Origin: Gemmatimonadales bacterium UBA2960
GTDB taxonomy: Bacteria > Gemmatimonadota > Gemmatimonadetes > Longimicrobiales > Gaopeijiaceae
DNA length: 11,049 nucleotides
NCBI GenBank assembly: GCA_002348465.1
Contig: DEBI01000060.1
Location: forward strand, 1 to 11,049
Reading direction: 5' to 3'
Shown here: positions 1 through 6,993 of the stretch, piece by piece
Layout of the letters: each line of letters begins with the position of its first letter
Position numbering within the stretch: the first letter of the stretch is position 1
Notes under the pieces: generated by a model
Database searches by the model: none
What the model was told of the DNA's origin: nothing
Seen by the model: only the letters and a program-made list of their open reading frames with translations
Made by a program: the position numbers and the translations under genes

Positions 1-299
1 AGGCTGGCACCATCTATGTACGGCATTACGTAGTAGAGCGTCCCGTCCGCGTCACCGGCCGAATAGATCGGCACCACATGGGGATGTTGAAGCTGAGATG
101 TGACCTCAACCTCATGGACGAACTTGTCGGGACCCATCCGTGCAGAGAGTTCTTGGTCTAGCACCTTGATCACAACGTCACGGCCTGGCATGGACTCACG
201 GGCCAAGTAGACACGCGACATACCTCCCCGAGCGAGTTCACGAATTAACGTGTAGCGCTGTGGGAGAGCAGCTTCTAGCCGTTCAAATTCGATTGACAA
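1..299 (-). CDS. Serine/threonine protein kinase, N-terminal part (runs off window)
   Basis: About 99 codons of a Hanks-type (PknB-like) protein kinase are visible on the minus strand; the catalytic loop and everything after it lie outside the window. Residues 22-33 read LARGGMSRVYLA, the glycine-rich ATP loop. The VIKVL motif gives the ATP-anchoring lysine (K45). FVHE gives the helix-C glutamate (E63), and LQHPHVVPIY (70-79) with YYVMPYIDGAS is the usual run into the hinge. The frame is closed by TAA at about 341-343, and no ATG precedes the glycine loop, so I place the start at TTG 299-297. An upstream CTG is the alternative; the in-frame ATG at M27 would remove half the ATP loop. The first loop glycine (usually LGxGGM) is alanine here. 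Family function: phosphorylation of Ser/Thr on target proteins, often via a cytoplasmic kinase domain on a membrane-anchored receptor. Substrate unknown. It is divergent from thiC and probably functionally separate. Confidence 0.88.
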   Translation of the reverse strand, partial: MSIEFERLEAALPQRYTLIRELARGGMSRVYLARESMPGRDVVIKVLDQELSARMGPDKFVHEVEVTSQLQHPHVVPIYSAGDADGTLYYVMPYIDGAS

Positions 300-383
300 C
301 CAAGTACCCGCCAGATCATGCGAAACGTGAGGAGAGCAACTTTAATCCTTAACCTCGGTGCCCTGCTAAAGGTCCACCAGCGT

Positions 384-403
384 GACTGTGATGCTAGACA
401 GTC
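384..403. repeat. Inverted repeat GACTGT-N8-ACAGTC in the kinase/thiC divergent region
   Basis: Perfect 6-base arms (384-389 and 398-403) flank an 8-base spacer. A second small dyad overlaps it: CGTGA at 381-385 and TCACG at 414-418. No T-run follows, so it is not an intrinsic terminator. Its place between two divergent genes would suit an operator, but short dyads also occur by chance. The rest of 300-436 shows no gene and no convincing minus-strand promoter for the kinase. Confidence 0.25.
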
Positions 404-436
404 GAATGCACGATCACGTTTTAGGGTGGCACGCGT

Positions 437-465
437 TTGGCGAGGACCGCTACACGTCGTAGCTT
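437..465 (+). promoter_or_regulatory. Candidate sigma70-type promoter of the thiC operon
   Basis: TTGGCG (437-442) is followed after exactly 17 bases by TAGCTT (460-465). The -35 box matches 4 of 6 consensus bases and the -10 box 3 of 6. Transcription would start at about 471-473, directly at the 5' strand of riboswitch helix P1. That placement is the main support, because the boxes themselves are weak. Confidence 0.4.
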
Positions 466-470
466 GATCT

Positions 471-575
471 TTCCGCCAGGGGCACCGTACGCCTCTTCTT
501 CATGAGGATGTGAGTGCGGTTGAGAGTGACCCTTGGAACCTGATCCGGCTAAGACCGGCGTAGGGAGTGCGGTTA
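471..575 (+). promoter_or_regulatory. TPP riboswitch (THI element) upstream of thiC
   Basis: This is the thiamine pyrophosphate aptamer in the leader of thiC. Conserved blocks are present in order: AGGGGCACCG (478-487), TTGAGAGTGACCCTTGGAAC (520-539), then CCTGATCCGGCTAAGACCGG (540-559), then CGTAGGGA. Helices can be drawn by eye. P1 is CCGC (473-476) with GCGG (569-572). P2 is AGGG with the CCCTT strand. P3 is ACCGTAC (484-490) with GTGCGGT (514-520), seven pairs including one G-U. A P3a-like hairpin forms from CCTC and GAGG, and P5 from CCGG and CCGG. The family senses TPP and lowers expression of thiamine genes when TPP is plentiful. The position, 69 bases before thiC, is typical. There is no T-run terminator between aptamer and gene, so control of translation initiation or another mechanism is more likely than intrinsic termination. 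Confidence 0.95.
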
Positions 576-623
576 AGACGAGGCTTAGGATACTCTGGCG
601 GTTGGTCTCGGCTCACACTCCCT
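562..623 (+). promoter_or_regulatory. Possible riboswitch expression platform (alternative helix)
   Basis: AGGGAGTG (562-569), the last conserved aptamer block plus the P1 edge, is perfectly complementary to CACTCCCT (616-623). Flanking U-G pairs can extend the helix. It would be mutually exclusive with the ligand-bound aptamer fold, as expected for a switch. The downstream arm ends 20 bases before the thiC ATG. thiC itself has only a weak Shine-Dalgarno-like stretch (GCGAG, about 632-636). How the switch would act on that site is inference. Confidence 0.35.
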
Positions 624-643
624 GTTGAACTGCGAGCGCGCTG

Positions 644-2407
644 ATGAGCAAGACGAATGGAAATGGTACATCAATGAAGTCGAACGGGCGGCCACGTGTC
701 GCGCCTAAGACAGAAGATGTGGGGACGGATTACCCTGGCGCTTTTCCGAATTCGAGAAAGGTCAGCGTTGAGGGCTCGCGTGGGATTAAGGTCCCAATGC
801 GAGAGATCCAGTTGACCGGTGGGGAGCCACCCCTCCGCGTGTATGATACCAGCGGGCCGATTGGCGCCGAAGTGCGTCAGGGTCTTAATGCGCTTCGTGA
901 TCCGTGGATCTATCAACGAGGGGATGTAGTCGAGGTAGAGAGAACCCGGACACCTTCGGGCTTAGTCGAAATGCCTTCGGGTCTGAGCCGGCGAACGCTG
1001 CGAGGCAGTGGCTCGGTCACTCAGATGACGTATGCTCGTCGAGGCGAGATTACACCGGAGATGGAGTTCGTTGCAATTCGCGAGGGCATGTCCCCGGATT
1101 TTGTGCGAGACGAGGTTGCCCGTGGACGCGCGATCATACCAGCGAATATCAATCACCCTGAGATTGAGCCCATGATCATTGGTCGTAATTTCAAGGTTAA
1201 GATCAACGCCAATATCGGGAACTCAGCTGTCTCGTCGTCCATTGATGAAGAGGTCGAGAAGCTCCGTTGGGCGACACTCTGGGGTGCTGACACCGTCATG
1301 GACCTGTCGACCGGCGAGAATATTCACGAGACGCGCGAATGGATCATACGGAATTCGCCGGTCCCAATCGGAACAGTTCCGATATACCAGGCGCTAGAAA
1401 AGGTCGATGGGGTTCCCGAAGAACTAACCTGGGAAATATACCGAGACACAATCATCGAGCAGTGCGAGCAGGGTGTCGATTATTTCACGGTGCATGCAGG
1501 CGTCCTGCTTCGCTTTATTCCTATGACCGCTGATCGGATGACCGGTATCGTATCTCGTGGCGGGTCGATTCTGGCTAAGTGGTGCATGGCTCATCACAAG
1601 GAGAATTTCACGTACACACACTTCCCCGAGTTGTGTGAGATCATGGCTGCCTACGATGTGTCTTTCTCGCTAGGTGATGGCCTACGTCCGGGCTCGATTT
1701 ACGATGCCAATGACGAGGCTCAGTTCGCAGAACTGAAGGTTCAAGGTGAGTTGACGAAGATCGCGTGGGAGCATGGTGTTCAAGTGATGAATGAAGGACC
1801 GGGCCACGTCCCCATGAACCTGATTAAGGAGAACATGGAGAAGCAGCTCGAATGGTGTGACGAGGCTCCGTTCTACACCCTAGGACCGCTAACTACGGAT
1901 ATCGCTCCGGCATACGATCACATCACTTCGGCCATAGGGGCCGCACAGATCGGGTGGTATGGGACCGCGATGTTGTGCTACGTGACGCCGAAAGAGCATT
2001 TAGGTCTCCCGAACAGAGATGACGTTAAACGCGGAGTGATCACGTACAAGATTGCCGCGCACGCGGCTGACTTGGCCAAGGGCCATCCGGGGGCACAGGC
2101 ATGGGATGACGCCATCTCAAAAGCACGTTTTGAATTCCGGTGGAGAGATCAATTCAATTTGGCTCTGGACCCAGTTACGGCCGAGGAGTATCACGATGAG
2201 ACGCTACCGGCTGAGGGCGCTAAGGTCGCCCATTTTTGCTCTATGTGTGGTCCCAAGTTCTGCTCGATGAAGATCACCGAGGACATTCGTCAGTTCGCTC
2301 GTGAACAAGGGATCGGAGAATCCGAAGCGATAGAGTCCGGATTAGAACAGATGGCAGGAGAATTTAGGGAAAAGGGGGCTGAGCTTTATGTGGAGACGGC
2401 TGACTGA
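644..2407 (+). CDS. thiC: Phosphomethylpyrimidine (HMP-P) synthase ThiC
   Basis: ThiC is a radical-SAM enzyme that rearranges 5-aminoimidazole ribotide (AIR) into 4-amino-5-hydroxymethyl-2-methylpyrimidine phosphate, the pyrimidine half of thiamine. It acts in the cytoplasm. At 587 residues it is close to full bacterial length. Residues 34-57 carry the family N-terminal block (FPNSRKV and VPMREIQL). H388 in NEGPGHVPM and H452 in EHLGLP are 64 residues apart, the spacing of the metal-binding histidines known in ThiC. The C-terminal CSMCGPKFC gives C532, C535 and C540, the CX2CX4C ligands of the [4Fe-4S] cluster. The ATG at 644 leaves the N-terminal block intact; a later in-frame ATG at codon 11 is possible, but neither has a strong ribosome site. 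It is the first gene behind the TPP riboswitch and ends 12 bases before tdh. Confidence 0.98.
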   Translation: MSKTNGNGTSMKSNGRPRVAPKTEDVGTDYPGAFPNSRKVSVEGSRGIKVPMREIQLTGGEPPLRVYDTSGPIGAEVRQGLNALRDPWIYQRGDVVEVERTRTPSGLVEMPSGLSRRTLRGSGSVTQMTYARRGEITPEMEFVAIREGMSPDFVRDEVARGRAIIPANINHPEIEPMIIGRNFKVKINANIGNSAVSSSIDEEVEKLRWATLWGADTVMDLSTGENIHETREWIIRNSPVPIGTVPIYQALEKVDGVPEELTWEIYRDTIIEQCEQGVDYFTVHAGVLLRFIPMTADRMTGIVSRGGSILAKWCMAHHKENFTYTHFPELCEIMAAYDVSFSLGDGLRPGSIYDANDEAQFAELKVQGELTKIAWEHGVQVMNEGPGHVPMNLIKENMEKQLEWCDEAPFYTLGPLTTDIAPAYDHITSAIGAAQIGWYGTAMLCYVTPKEHLGLPNRDDVKRGVITYKIAAHAADLAKGHPGAQAWDDAISKARFEFRWRDQFNLALDPVTAEEYHDETLPAEGAKVAHFCSMCGPKFCSMKITEDIRQFAREQGIGESEAIESGLEQMAGEFREKGAELYVETAD

Positions 2408-2419
2408 GGTTGGAAAAAC

Positions 2420-3364
2420 TTGAAGCACATTCTGATTACCGGAGCCGGTGGACAGATCGGTTCTTGGCTGGTTCCGAGGCTTCGTGAACTGTATGGAGAG
2501 GCGAATGTCGTTGCGACCGACCTTCGCGATCTCGGGACAGAGGTCACCGAAGCTGGTCCGTTCGAGATATTAGATGCGACAGATGCCAACGCTCTTGCTC
2601 AGTGTGTGATACGTCACCGCGTAGACACAGTGTACCACTTGGCAGCGCTTCTCTCTGCAACGGGGGAGCAGAATCCCAAGCTGGCATGGGAAGTAAACAT
2701 GGGTAGCCTCGAAGCAGTTTTGGAGGTTGCTCGGGAGCAGAGGTGTGCCGTGTTCACTCCGAGTTCTATCGGTGCGTTCGGGCCTGACACACCGAAAAAC
2801 CCTACGCCTCAGGATACGATCATGCGGCCAGCCACGATGTACGGGATTACAAAGGTCGCGGGCGAGTTGCTCTGTGATTACTACCACGCGCGTTACGGGG
2901 TCGATACGCGCGGCCTTCGTTTCCCTGGTCTTATTTCCTACGGTGCCCCGCCGGGCGGCGGTACAACAGACTGGGCTGTCGACATCTTCTACAAGGCTGT
3001 TTCGGAAGGTCGTTATACGTGTTTTTTGAGGTCCGATTCACAGCTAGATATGATGTATATGCCAGACGCGATCGATGCGCTCGTTGGTATAATGGAGGCG
3101 AATCCTGACAAGCTCGTTCATCGAAATGCGTTCAACGTTACGGCGATGCAGTTAACTCCAGAGGGGCTCGCAGACGAGATAAGAAAGCATATTCCTGATT
3201 TCAGGATAGATTACGATGTGGATCCTGTGCGACAGGCGATTGCTGACTCGTGGCCGGACAGGATCGATGACTCGGCTGCGAGAGAAGAATGGGGTTGGGG
3301 CCCCAATTTTGACGGTGCCACGATGGCCGCCGACATGCTTGAGCACTTGACCAACACAGACTGA
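2420..3364 (+). CDS. tdh: L-threonine 3-dehydrogenase, SDR (epimerase-like) type
   Basis: This enzyme oxidises L-threonine to 2-amino-3-ketobutyrate with NAD+. At 314 residues it belongs to the extended short-chain dehydrogenase/epimerase fold, not the zinc-dependent E. coli Tdh family. The Rossmann motif GAGGQIG is at residues 8-14 and a D34 follows strand 2. PSSIGAFGP (114-122) supplies the catalytic serine region. The YGITK motif gives Y141 and K145. GGGTTDWAVDIFY (179-191) is characteristic of this threonine dehydrogenase group and separates it from sugar epimerases. The start is TTG at 2420, with TGAGG (2405-2409) as ribosome site overlapping the thiC stop; no ATG lies ahead of the Rossmann motif. 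Gaps of 12 bases to both neighbours indicate an operon. The following kbl encodes the next enzyme, which supports the threonine assignment strongly. Confidence 0.93.
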   Translation: MKHILITGAGGQIGSWLVPRLRELYGEANVVATDLRDLGTEVTEAGPFEILDATDANALAQCVIRHRVDTVYHLAALLSATGEQNPKLAWEVNMGSLEAVLEVAREQRCAVFTPSSIGAFGPDTPKNPTPQDTIMRPATMYGITKVAGELLCDYYHARYGVDTRGLRFPGLISYGAPPGGGTTDWAVDIFYKAVSEGRYTCFLRSDSQLDMMYMPDAIDALVGIMEANPDKLVHRNAFNVTAMQLTPEGLADEIRKHIPDFRIDYDVDPVRQAIADSWPDRIDDSAAREEWGWGPNFDGATMAADMLEHLTNTD

Positions 3365-3376
3365 GCGGAGTTCTGC

Positions 3377-4615
3377 ATGCCTTCTGATCGATTGACAGAG
3401 GCCTTGAGCCGACACGTAACCGAACTCGAATCTGCGGGGACTGCAAAAGGCGCAGAGGCAGTAGTAGTCGGTGTTTTGCAGGCTGAAGGGGAAAGGGGCC
3501 CCCGATTTCTGTTAGAGGGGGAAGGGGACAAAGAATTCTTAAGGATGAATTCCAACTCTTATATGGGACTCGGGCTTCATCCTGCTGTGATGGCTGCCGA
3601 GGAAAAGGCAACTGCGAAGTTTGGTGCCGGCCCTGGGGCCGTAAGATTTATTTCTGGGAGCTACGCGGCACACATAGAACTCGAGCACGCGCTCGCGGAA
3701 TTTCATGGGCGTGAGGCCGGTATGATCTTCTCGTCAGCCTATGCCTCAATCGTGTCCACGATCACACCGCTCGTGACCTCTGAGACCGTCCTCATATCTG
3801 ACGAACTCAACCACAACTGCATCATCAACGCGATGAAGCTTTCGCGTCCTGCAGGTAAGGCGATCTATGCTCACAACGACATGGCTGAGCTTGATGCGGC
3901 TCTGGAGCAATGGAAAGGCAAGGCGAAGAGGGCGCTGGTAGTGACGGACGGGATCTTTTCAATGCGCGGGGATCATGCCCCGCTCGATGAGGTCATGGCG
4001 TTGTGTCAGAAGCACGATGGGGCTTTTGAAGAGAACGTTGTGTGCCTGGCAGATGATTCCCATGGCGTCGGTGGGTTCGGACAAACTGGACGGGGCACCG
4101 AGGAGTACACGAACTGCCCACCGGTAGACATCCTGGTCGGCACCTTAGGCAAGGCTTTTGGAGTCAATGGCGGCTATGTCGTAGCAAATGAGGCGACTGT
4201 GCGCTTCCTTCGTGAGTCCTCTCAGATGTATATCTATTCGAATCCGATCACCGTTGGTGAGGCTTCAGCCGCTCTAGCCGCACTTCGGATCGTCGATAGT
4301 CCTGAAGGTGAAGCGTTGCTTGGAAATCTAAGGGCGCTCACAAAGCGATTTGAGGATGGCTTGGGACGAATTGGGATAGAGACGATTCCGGGCGAGCATC
4401 CGGTCGTCCCGCTCATGATTCGTGATACGGCCAAAACGCATCATCTCGTCAACTATCTTTATGCGCACGGAGTCCTAGTTACTGGATTGGCATACCCAGT
4501 TGTGCCCCGAGGCGACGAAGAGATCCGAACGCAGATCAACGCAGATCATACGGAGGCCGATATTGATCGCGTACTCAATATTCTGGCAGAATCGGGAATA
4601 GGTAGGGGACACTAA
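3377..4615 (+). CDS. kbl: 2-amino-3-ketobutyrate CoA ligase (glycine C-acetyltransferase)
   Basis: This PLP enzyme of the alpha-oxoamine synthase family cleaves 2-amino-3-ketobutyrate with CoA to glycine and acetyl-CoA, completing the pathway begun by Tdh. At 412 residues it is near the E. coli Kbl length. DELNHN (142-147) gives the PLP-stacking H145. DDSHG (226-230) gives D226 and H229. GTLGKAFG (255-262) gives the Schiff-base K259. VTGLAYPVVPRG (368-379) and IRTQINADHT (383-392, R384) match Kbl closely, more so than BioF, ALA synthase or serine palmitoyltransferase. The loop after the lysine (KAFGVNGGYV) is one residue shorter than the KALGGASGGYT I recall from E. coli Kbl. The N-terminus carries about 15 extra residues. 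The ATG at 3377 is preceded by AGCGGAG. Adjacency to tdh fixes the likely substrate. Confidence 0.93.
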   Translation: MPSDRLTEALSRHVTELESAGTAKGAEAVVVGVLQAEGERGPRFLLEGEGDKEFLRMNSNSYMGLGLHPAVMAAEEKATAKFGAGPGAVRFISGSYAAHIELEHALAEFHGREAGMIFSSAYASIVSTITPLVTSETVLISDELNHNCIINAMKLSRPAGKAIYAHNDMAELDAALEQWKGKAKRALVVTDGIFSMRGDHAPLDEVMALCQKHDGAFEENVVCLADDSHGVGGFGQTGRGTEEYTNCPPVDILVGTLGKAFGVNGGYVVANEATVRFLRESSQMYIYSNPITVGEASAALAALRIVDSPEGEALLGNLRALTKRFEDGLGRIGIETIPGEHPVVPLMIRDTAKTHHLVNYLYAHGVLVTGLAYPVVPRGDEEIRTQINADHTEADIDRVLNILAESGIGRGH

Positions 4616-4630
4616 GCAGGTTCGTACTCA

Positions 4631-4640
4631 AGGGGAGAGG
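4631..4640 (+). promoter_or_regulatory. Ribosome binding site deciding a TTG start
   Basis: AGGGGAGAGG lies 8 bases before the TTG at 4649. This strong Shine-Dalgarno region is what selects TTG as the start of the lipoprotein gene. A GTG two bases further on is in another frame. Confidence 0.7.
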
Positions 4641-4648
4641 TTTTTGTT

Positions 4649-6370
4649 TTGTGGCACAGATCTTACTTATCAAAAGCGATTTGGATTACAGCAGTCACGT
4701 TAGGAGTGACTGCATGCGCACAGGAGTTGCCTACGGTTGATTCTTCGCCAACTACTCCTACCCCTAATCCTGCTCCCACTCCTGCCGGATGGGCTATTCA
4801 AAACGTAGGACGGACTGCGGTGGTCGATGGCTATGTGACGGGAGCAAACGTCTTTGTTGATTTCAACTTCAATCTACAGCAAGACGAGGGAGAGCCGAGC
4901 GCAATTTTTAATGCGGACTCTTCAGTCTATGAGTTTCCCATACCTCATCCTGACTCGACTGGGGCAGTCCCAGATTCGGTCAGCTATGTCGACTTTTCGG
5001 CCGTGGAGGAATTCACACTGGGATGCCTGTGGAATCGGCCGCGCATTGCTGAGGTGCCTGCTGGAGCGATCGATAGTTCTAGGGGTGTAGTCGAAGAACC
5101 ATACACAATGATCTATGTCCCATGGGCAGAAAATAACCCAAGTGACAAGGCTAACATCACACCCTTTTCCACCCTACTAGAAGCGTACATCGAAGAGGAG
5201 ACGGAAGAGATCTCACCGCCGATAAGCGTTGCTGAGGGATGTGGTCAAGTCGCGGAAGGGGTCGCCCAAGGTGTCTCAGGTCGGATTACCGAACTCGCGT
5301 CAGACCTAGCGCAGTATGGGTATGATCCGGCTGCGCTTTACGAAGATTTCGTTGCAACGGAAGATGAGGAGGCGCGCGCGACTGCCGAGAGAGTAGTGGA
5401 TATCCTTACCACGGTTAGAAGCATACAGCTGATGGCTGAAGACGAGGTGGGTGAGCGGGTTCGTCAGTATTTGTCTCGTCGAATGATCCCAGTGGTGCTC
5501 TCAGGGGATTTTGAGACGCTCGAGTTCAACGTGCATTATCAAACGATATCTCGACCCGAAGACGAGTCGTTCAATGTGAAAGACTGGTGGGGGTACGAGG
5601 CCATCATCCTAGATGACGGACAGTTAGTTGCCCGAGACGATGGGCGCTCTCTTGAGCTTTCCATGGACAACTTGAAAGAGCACGCGGAACAGTATACGGA
5701 GGTCACAAACTTCATCGCGCGGGATTTCCCTGTGACGGATGTCAATACGGAATTAGAAGAACGACACTCGTGGCTTTGGAGGGACGGCGCACGAGGGATC
5801 GGTGAGCTTTGGACTCGGGTGATGATTGGGGGCGCCCTTCCGGGTGACTCCACTGTTGCACCCGGCGTAAGTGTGGGAAGAGAGTTGAGTATCACAGCCG
5901 GCGCAGCCGACGGCATTTATAGTGGCGAAGATCAGAGGACGATCAGCTACAACTCTTGGTCGTTCGCAGATTTCCAAGGAGAGTATGGGATTAGCGAAGG
6001 AACGAGGACTTACGTCGCCATAAATAATCCTTCTAATGAATGGATGGACTACGACATCCTGACGGTTTACGCGGATCGTGACTTAAGCACGATCCATGAA
6101 ATTTATGATGATCTACTAGCGTCGCCCGTTGGCATTTCTGCGGTCGCGGAAATCAAATCGCAACTCATGCCGTCGGATTGGTTCAATATTGAGAAGTATA
6201 CTCTCAACAGTCTTTTGACTTACTACGTGCGTTATGCCGATGATGGCAACGGATTTGAGGAGACTTGTTTTCTACATGCACGTACGGAACTAGGCCGCAC
6301 CGGTGAAGAACTCGAGCGGGTCGACGGTGCTACAGCTTTGGCTCGTTGCACAGAACTGTTCTCAGGATGA
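4649..6370 (+). CDS. Surface or periplasmic lipoprotein of unknown function
   Basis: I do not recognise a named family. The product has 573 residues and starts at TTG. Residues 1-23 form a lipoprotein signal: a hydrophobic stretch ending in VTAC with the lipidated C23. A Pro/Thr-rich linker follows (about 30-47). Residues 59-94 resemble a segment common in bacterial surface proteins: DGYVTGANVFVDFN then D, E and E at 79, 80 and 82 (pattern DxNxNxxxDxxE), a likely calcium-binding turn. ANITPFSTLL (168-177) matches the ITPLTTL-like motif that often follows that segment. The rest is acidic, with a helical part around 195-285 and a more beta-like C-terminal half. No catalytic motif is evident. 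Four cysteines after the lipidated one (C126, one near 198, and two near the end) could form disulfides. It is the last gene of the thiC operon, 33 bases after kbl and followed by a terminator. Its link to thiamine or glycine metabolism is unknown. Confidence 0.85.
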   Translation: MWHRSYLSKAIWITAVTLGVTACAQELPTVDSSPTTPTPNPAPTPAGWAIQNVGRTAVVDGYVTGANVFVDFNFNLQQDEGEPSAIFNADSSVYEFPIPHPDSTGAVPDSVSYVDFSAVEEFTLGCLWNRPRIAEVPAGAIDSSRGVVEEPYTMIYVPWAENNPSDKANITPFSTLLEAYIEEETEEISPPISVAEGCGQVAEGVAQGVSGRITELASDLAQYGYDPAALYEDFVATEDEEARATAERVVDILTTVRSIQLMAEDEVGERVRQYLSRRMIPVVLSGDFETLEFNVHYQTISRPEDESFNVKDWWGYEAIILDDGQLVARDDGRSLELSMDNLKEHAEQYTEVTNFIARDFPVTDVNTELEERHSWLWRDGARGIGELWTRVMIGGALPGDSTVAPGVSVGRELSITAGAADGIYSGEDQRTISYNSWSFADFQGEYGISEGTRTYVAINNPSNEWMDYDILTVYADRDLSTIHEIYDDLLASPVGISAVAEIKSQLMPSDWFNIEKYTLNSLLTYYVRYADDGNGFEETCFLHARTELGRTGEELERVDGATALARCTELFSG

Positions 6371-6418
6371 TTTCAGTCTAAGAGACCAAATCGAACGCTG
6401 GTTTAAATCACAATAAAA

Positions 6419-6455
6419 GAAGGCCCCGTCTCTGATGAGGCGGGGCCTTCTTTTT
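6419..6455. terminator. Strong bidirectional intrinsic terminator
   Basis: A 14-pair stem (6419-6432 with 6437-6450, one G-U) closes a TGAT loop and is followed by TTTTT (6451-6455). An A-rich run (6412-6418) on the other side supplies the T-run for the minus strand. It lies between the convergent lipoprotein and cytochrome genes and can end both transcription units. Confidence 0.95.
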
Positions 6456-6476
6456 CTCGTTGGGTCCGGGGGGCTA

Positions 6477-6926
6477 CTAACCTGCAGGACCTCGGTAATT
6501 CTGGTGGCAACTGCCGCATGTGCCTCTGACCGCCTGCATCGCAGCCCCAACAGCCTCGGCATCACCGGATTCGGCTGCAGAGACAAGGGTTGCGGTCGCG
6601 TTTTGAATGTCAGTTACACGATCCATGAAGCCATCGCGGTCGGACCAGATCGCAGGGAGTGCCCGGCCTCCTTCCGATCCGGCCGGGAATGCATTAGCTA
6701 GGGCTTGGGCCATACCGTGGAAAGCTTCAGCGTGGTGTACCGCATGTCCCATCGGAGCCGTCTCACTCATGGCCGCACCTACGCCACCCATGTGCATGCG
6801 GAACGCCTGCATGAGCGACTGGCGGTATTCCACGACTTCCTCTTGGGCGTCTGCGCTGTTTGGTGCAGCTAGGCCCGCACCGACAGCTATAGCGATGCCT
6901 GCGAATAGGGTCTTGGACGGCTTCAC
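6477..6926 (-). CDS. Cytochrome c'/c-556 family protein, exported
   Basis: This is a periplasmic haem protein of the four-helix cytochrome c' (cytochrome c prime) fold. The 149-residue product begins with a signal peptide (about 1-27, ending SADA). The mature protein starts near EEVVEYRQSLM. The haem site is at the far C-terminus, CGSCH (C137, C140, H141), the hallmark of this class; classical cytochromes c have it at the N-terminus. The conserved arginine is R35. M39, four residues later, sits where some members have Met or Leu on the other haem face. It could be a sixth ligand (electron-transfer c-556 type), but some five-coordinate c' proteins also have Met there. I chose GTG 6926 because GGAGAAGAG precedes it and the signal peptide then begins correctly; a longer reading adds 22 implausible residues. 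It lies 67 bases downstream of the quinoprotein gene, so it may accept that enzyme's electrons. Confidence 0.9.
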   Translation of the reverse strand: MKPSKTLFAGIAIAVGAGLAAPNSADAQEEVVEYRQSLMQAFRMHMGGVGAAMSETAPMGHAVHHAEAFHGMAQALANAFPAGSEGGRALPAIWSDRDGFMDRVTDIQNATATLVSAAESGDAEAVGAAMQAVRGTCGSCHQNYRGPAG

Positions 6927-6928
6927 GG

Positions 6929-6937
6929 CTCTTCTCC
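6929..6937 (-). promoter_or_regulatory. Ribosome binding site deciding the cytochrome start
   Basis: GGAGAAGAG on the minus strand places its GGAG core 7 bases before GTG 6926-6924. This supports the shorter reading, in which the signal peptide starts VKPSKTLF. Confidence 0.65.
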
Positions 6938-6993
6938 GGGTCTGGGACCGCGAGGGCCCCGTGTGTGGCATGGGTAAAACTACGGATATCACG

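Noticed and set aside
576..643. Possible intrinsic terminator between riboswitch and thiC
   Set aside because: No hairpin followed by a T-run is present. Only the alternative helix with 562-569 could be drawn.
2420..3364. Assignment of the SDR enzyme as a UDP-sugar epimerase
   Set aside because: The GGGTTDWAVDIFY block and the neighbouring kbl point to threonine dehydrogenase.
6927..6992. A 22-residue longer reading of the cytochrome beginning at GTG 6992
   Set aside because: The extra residues are not signal-like and the strong ribosome site lies just before GTG 6926.
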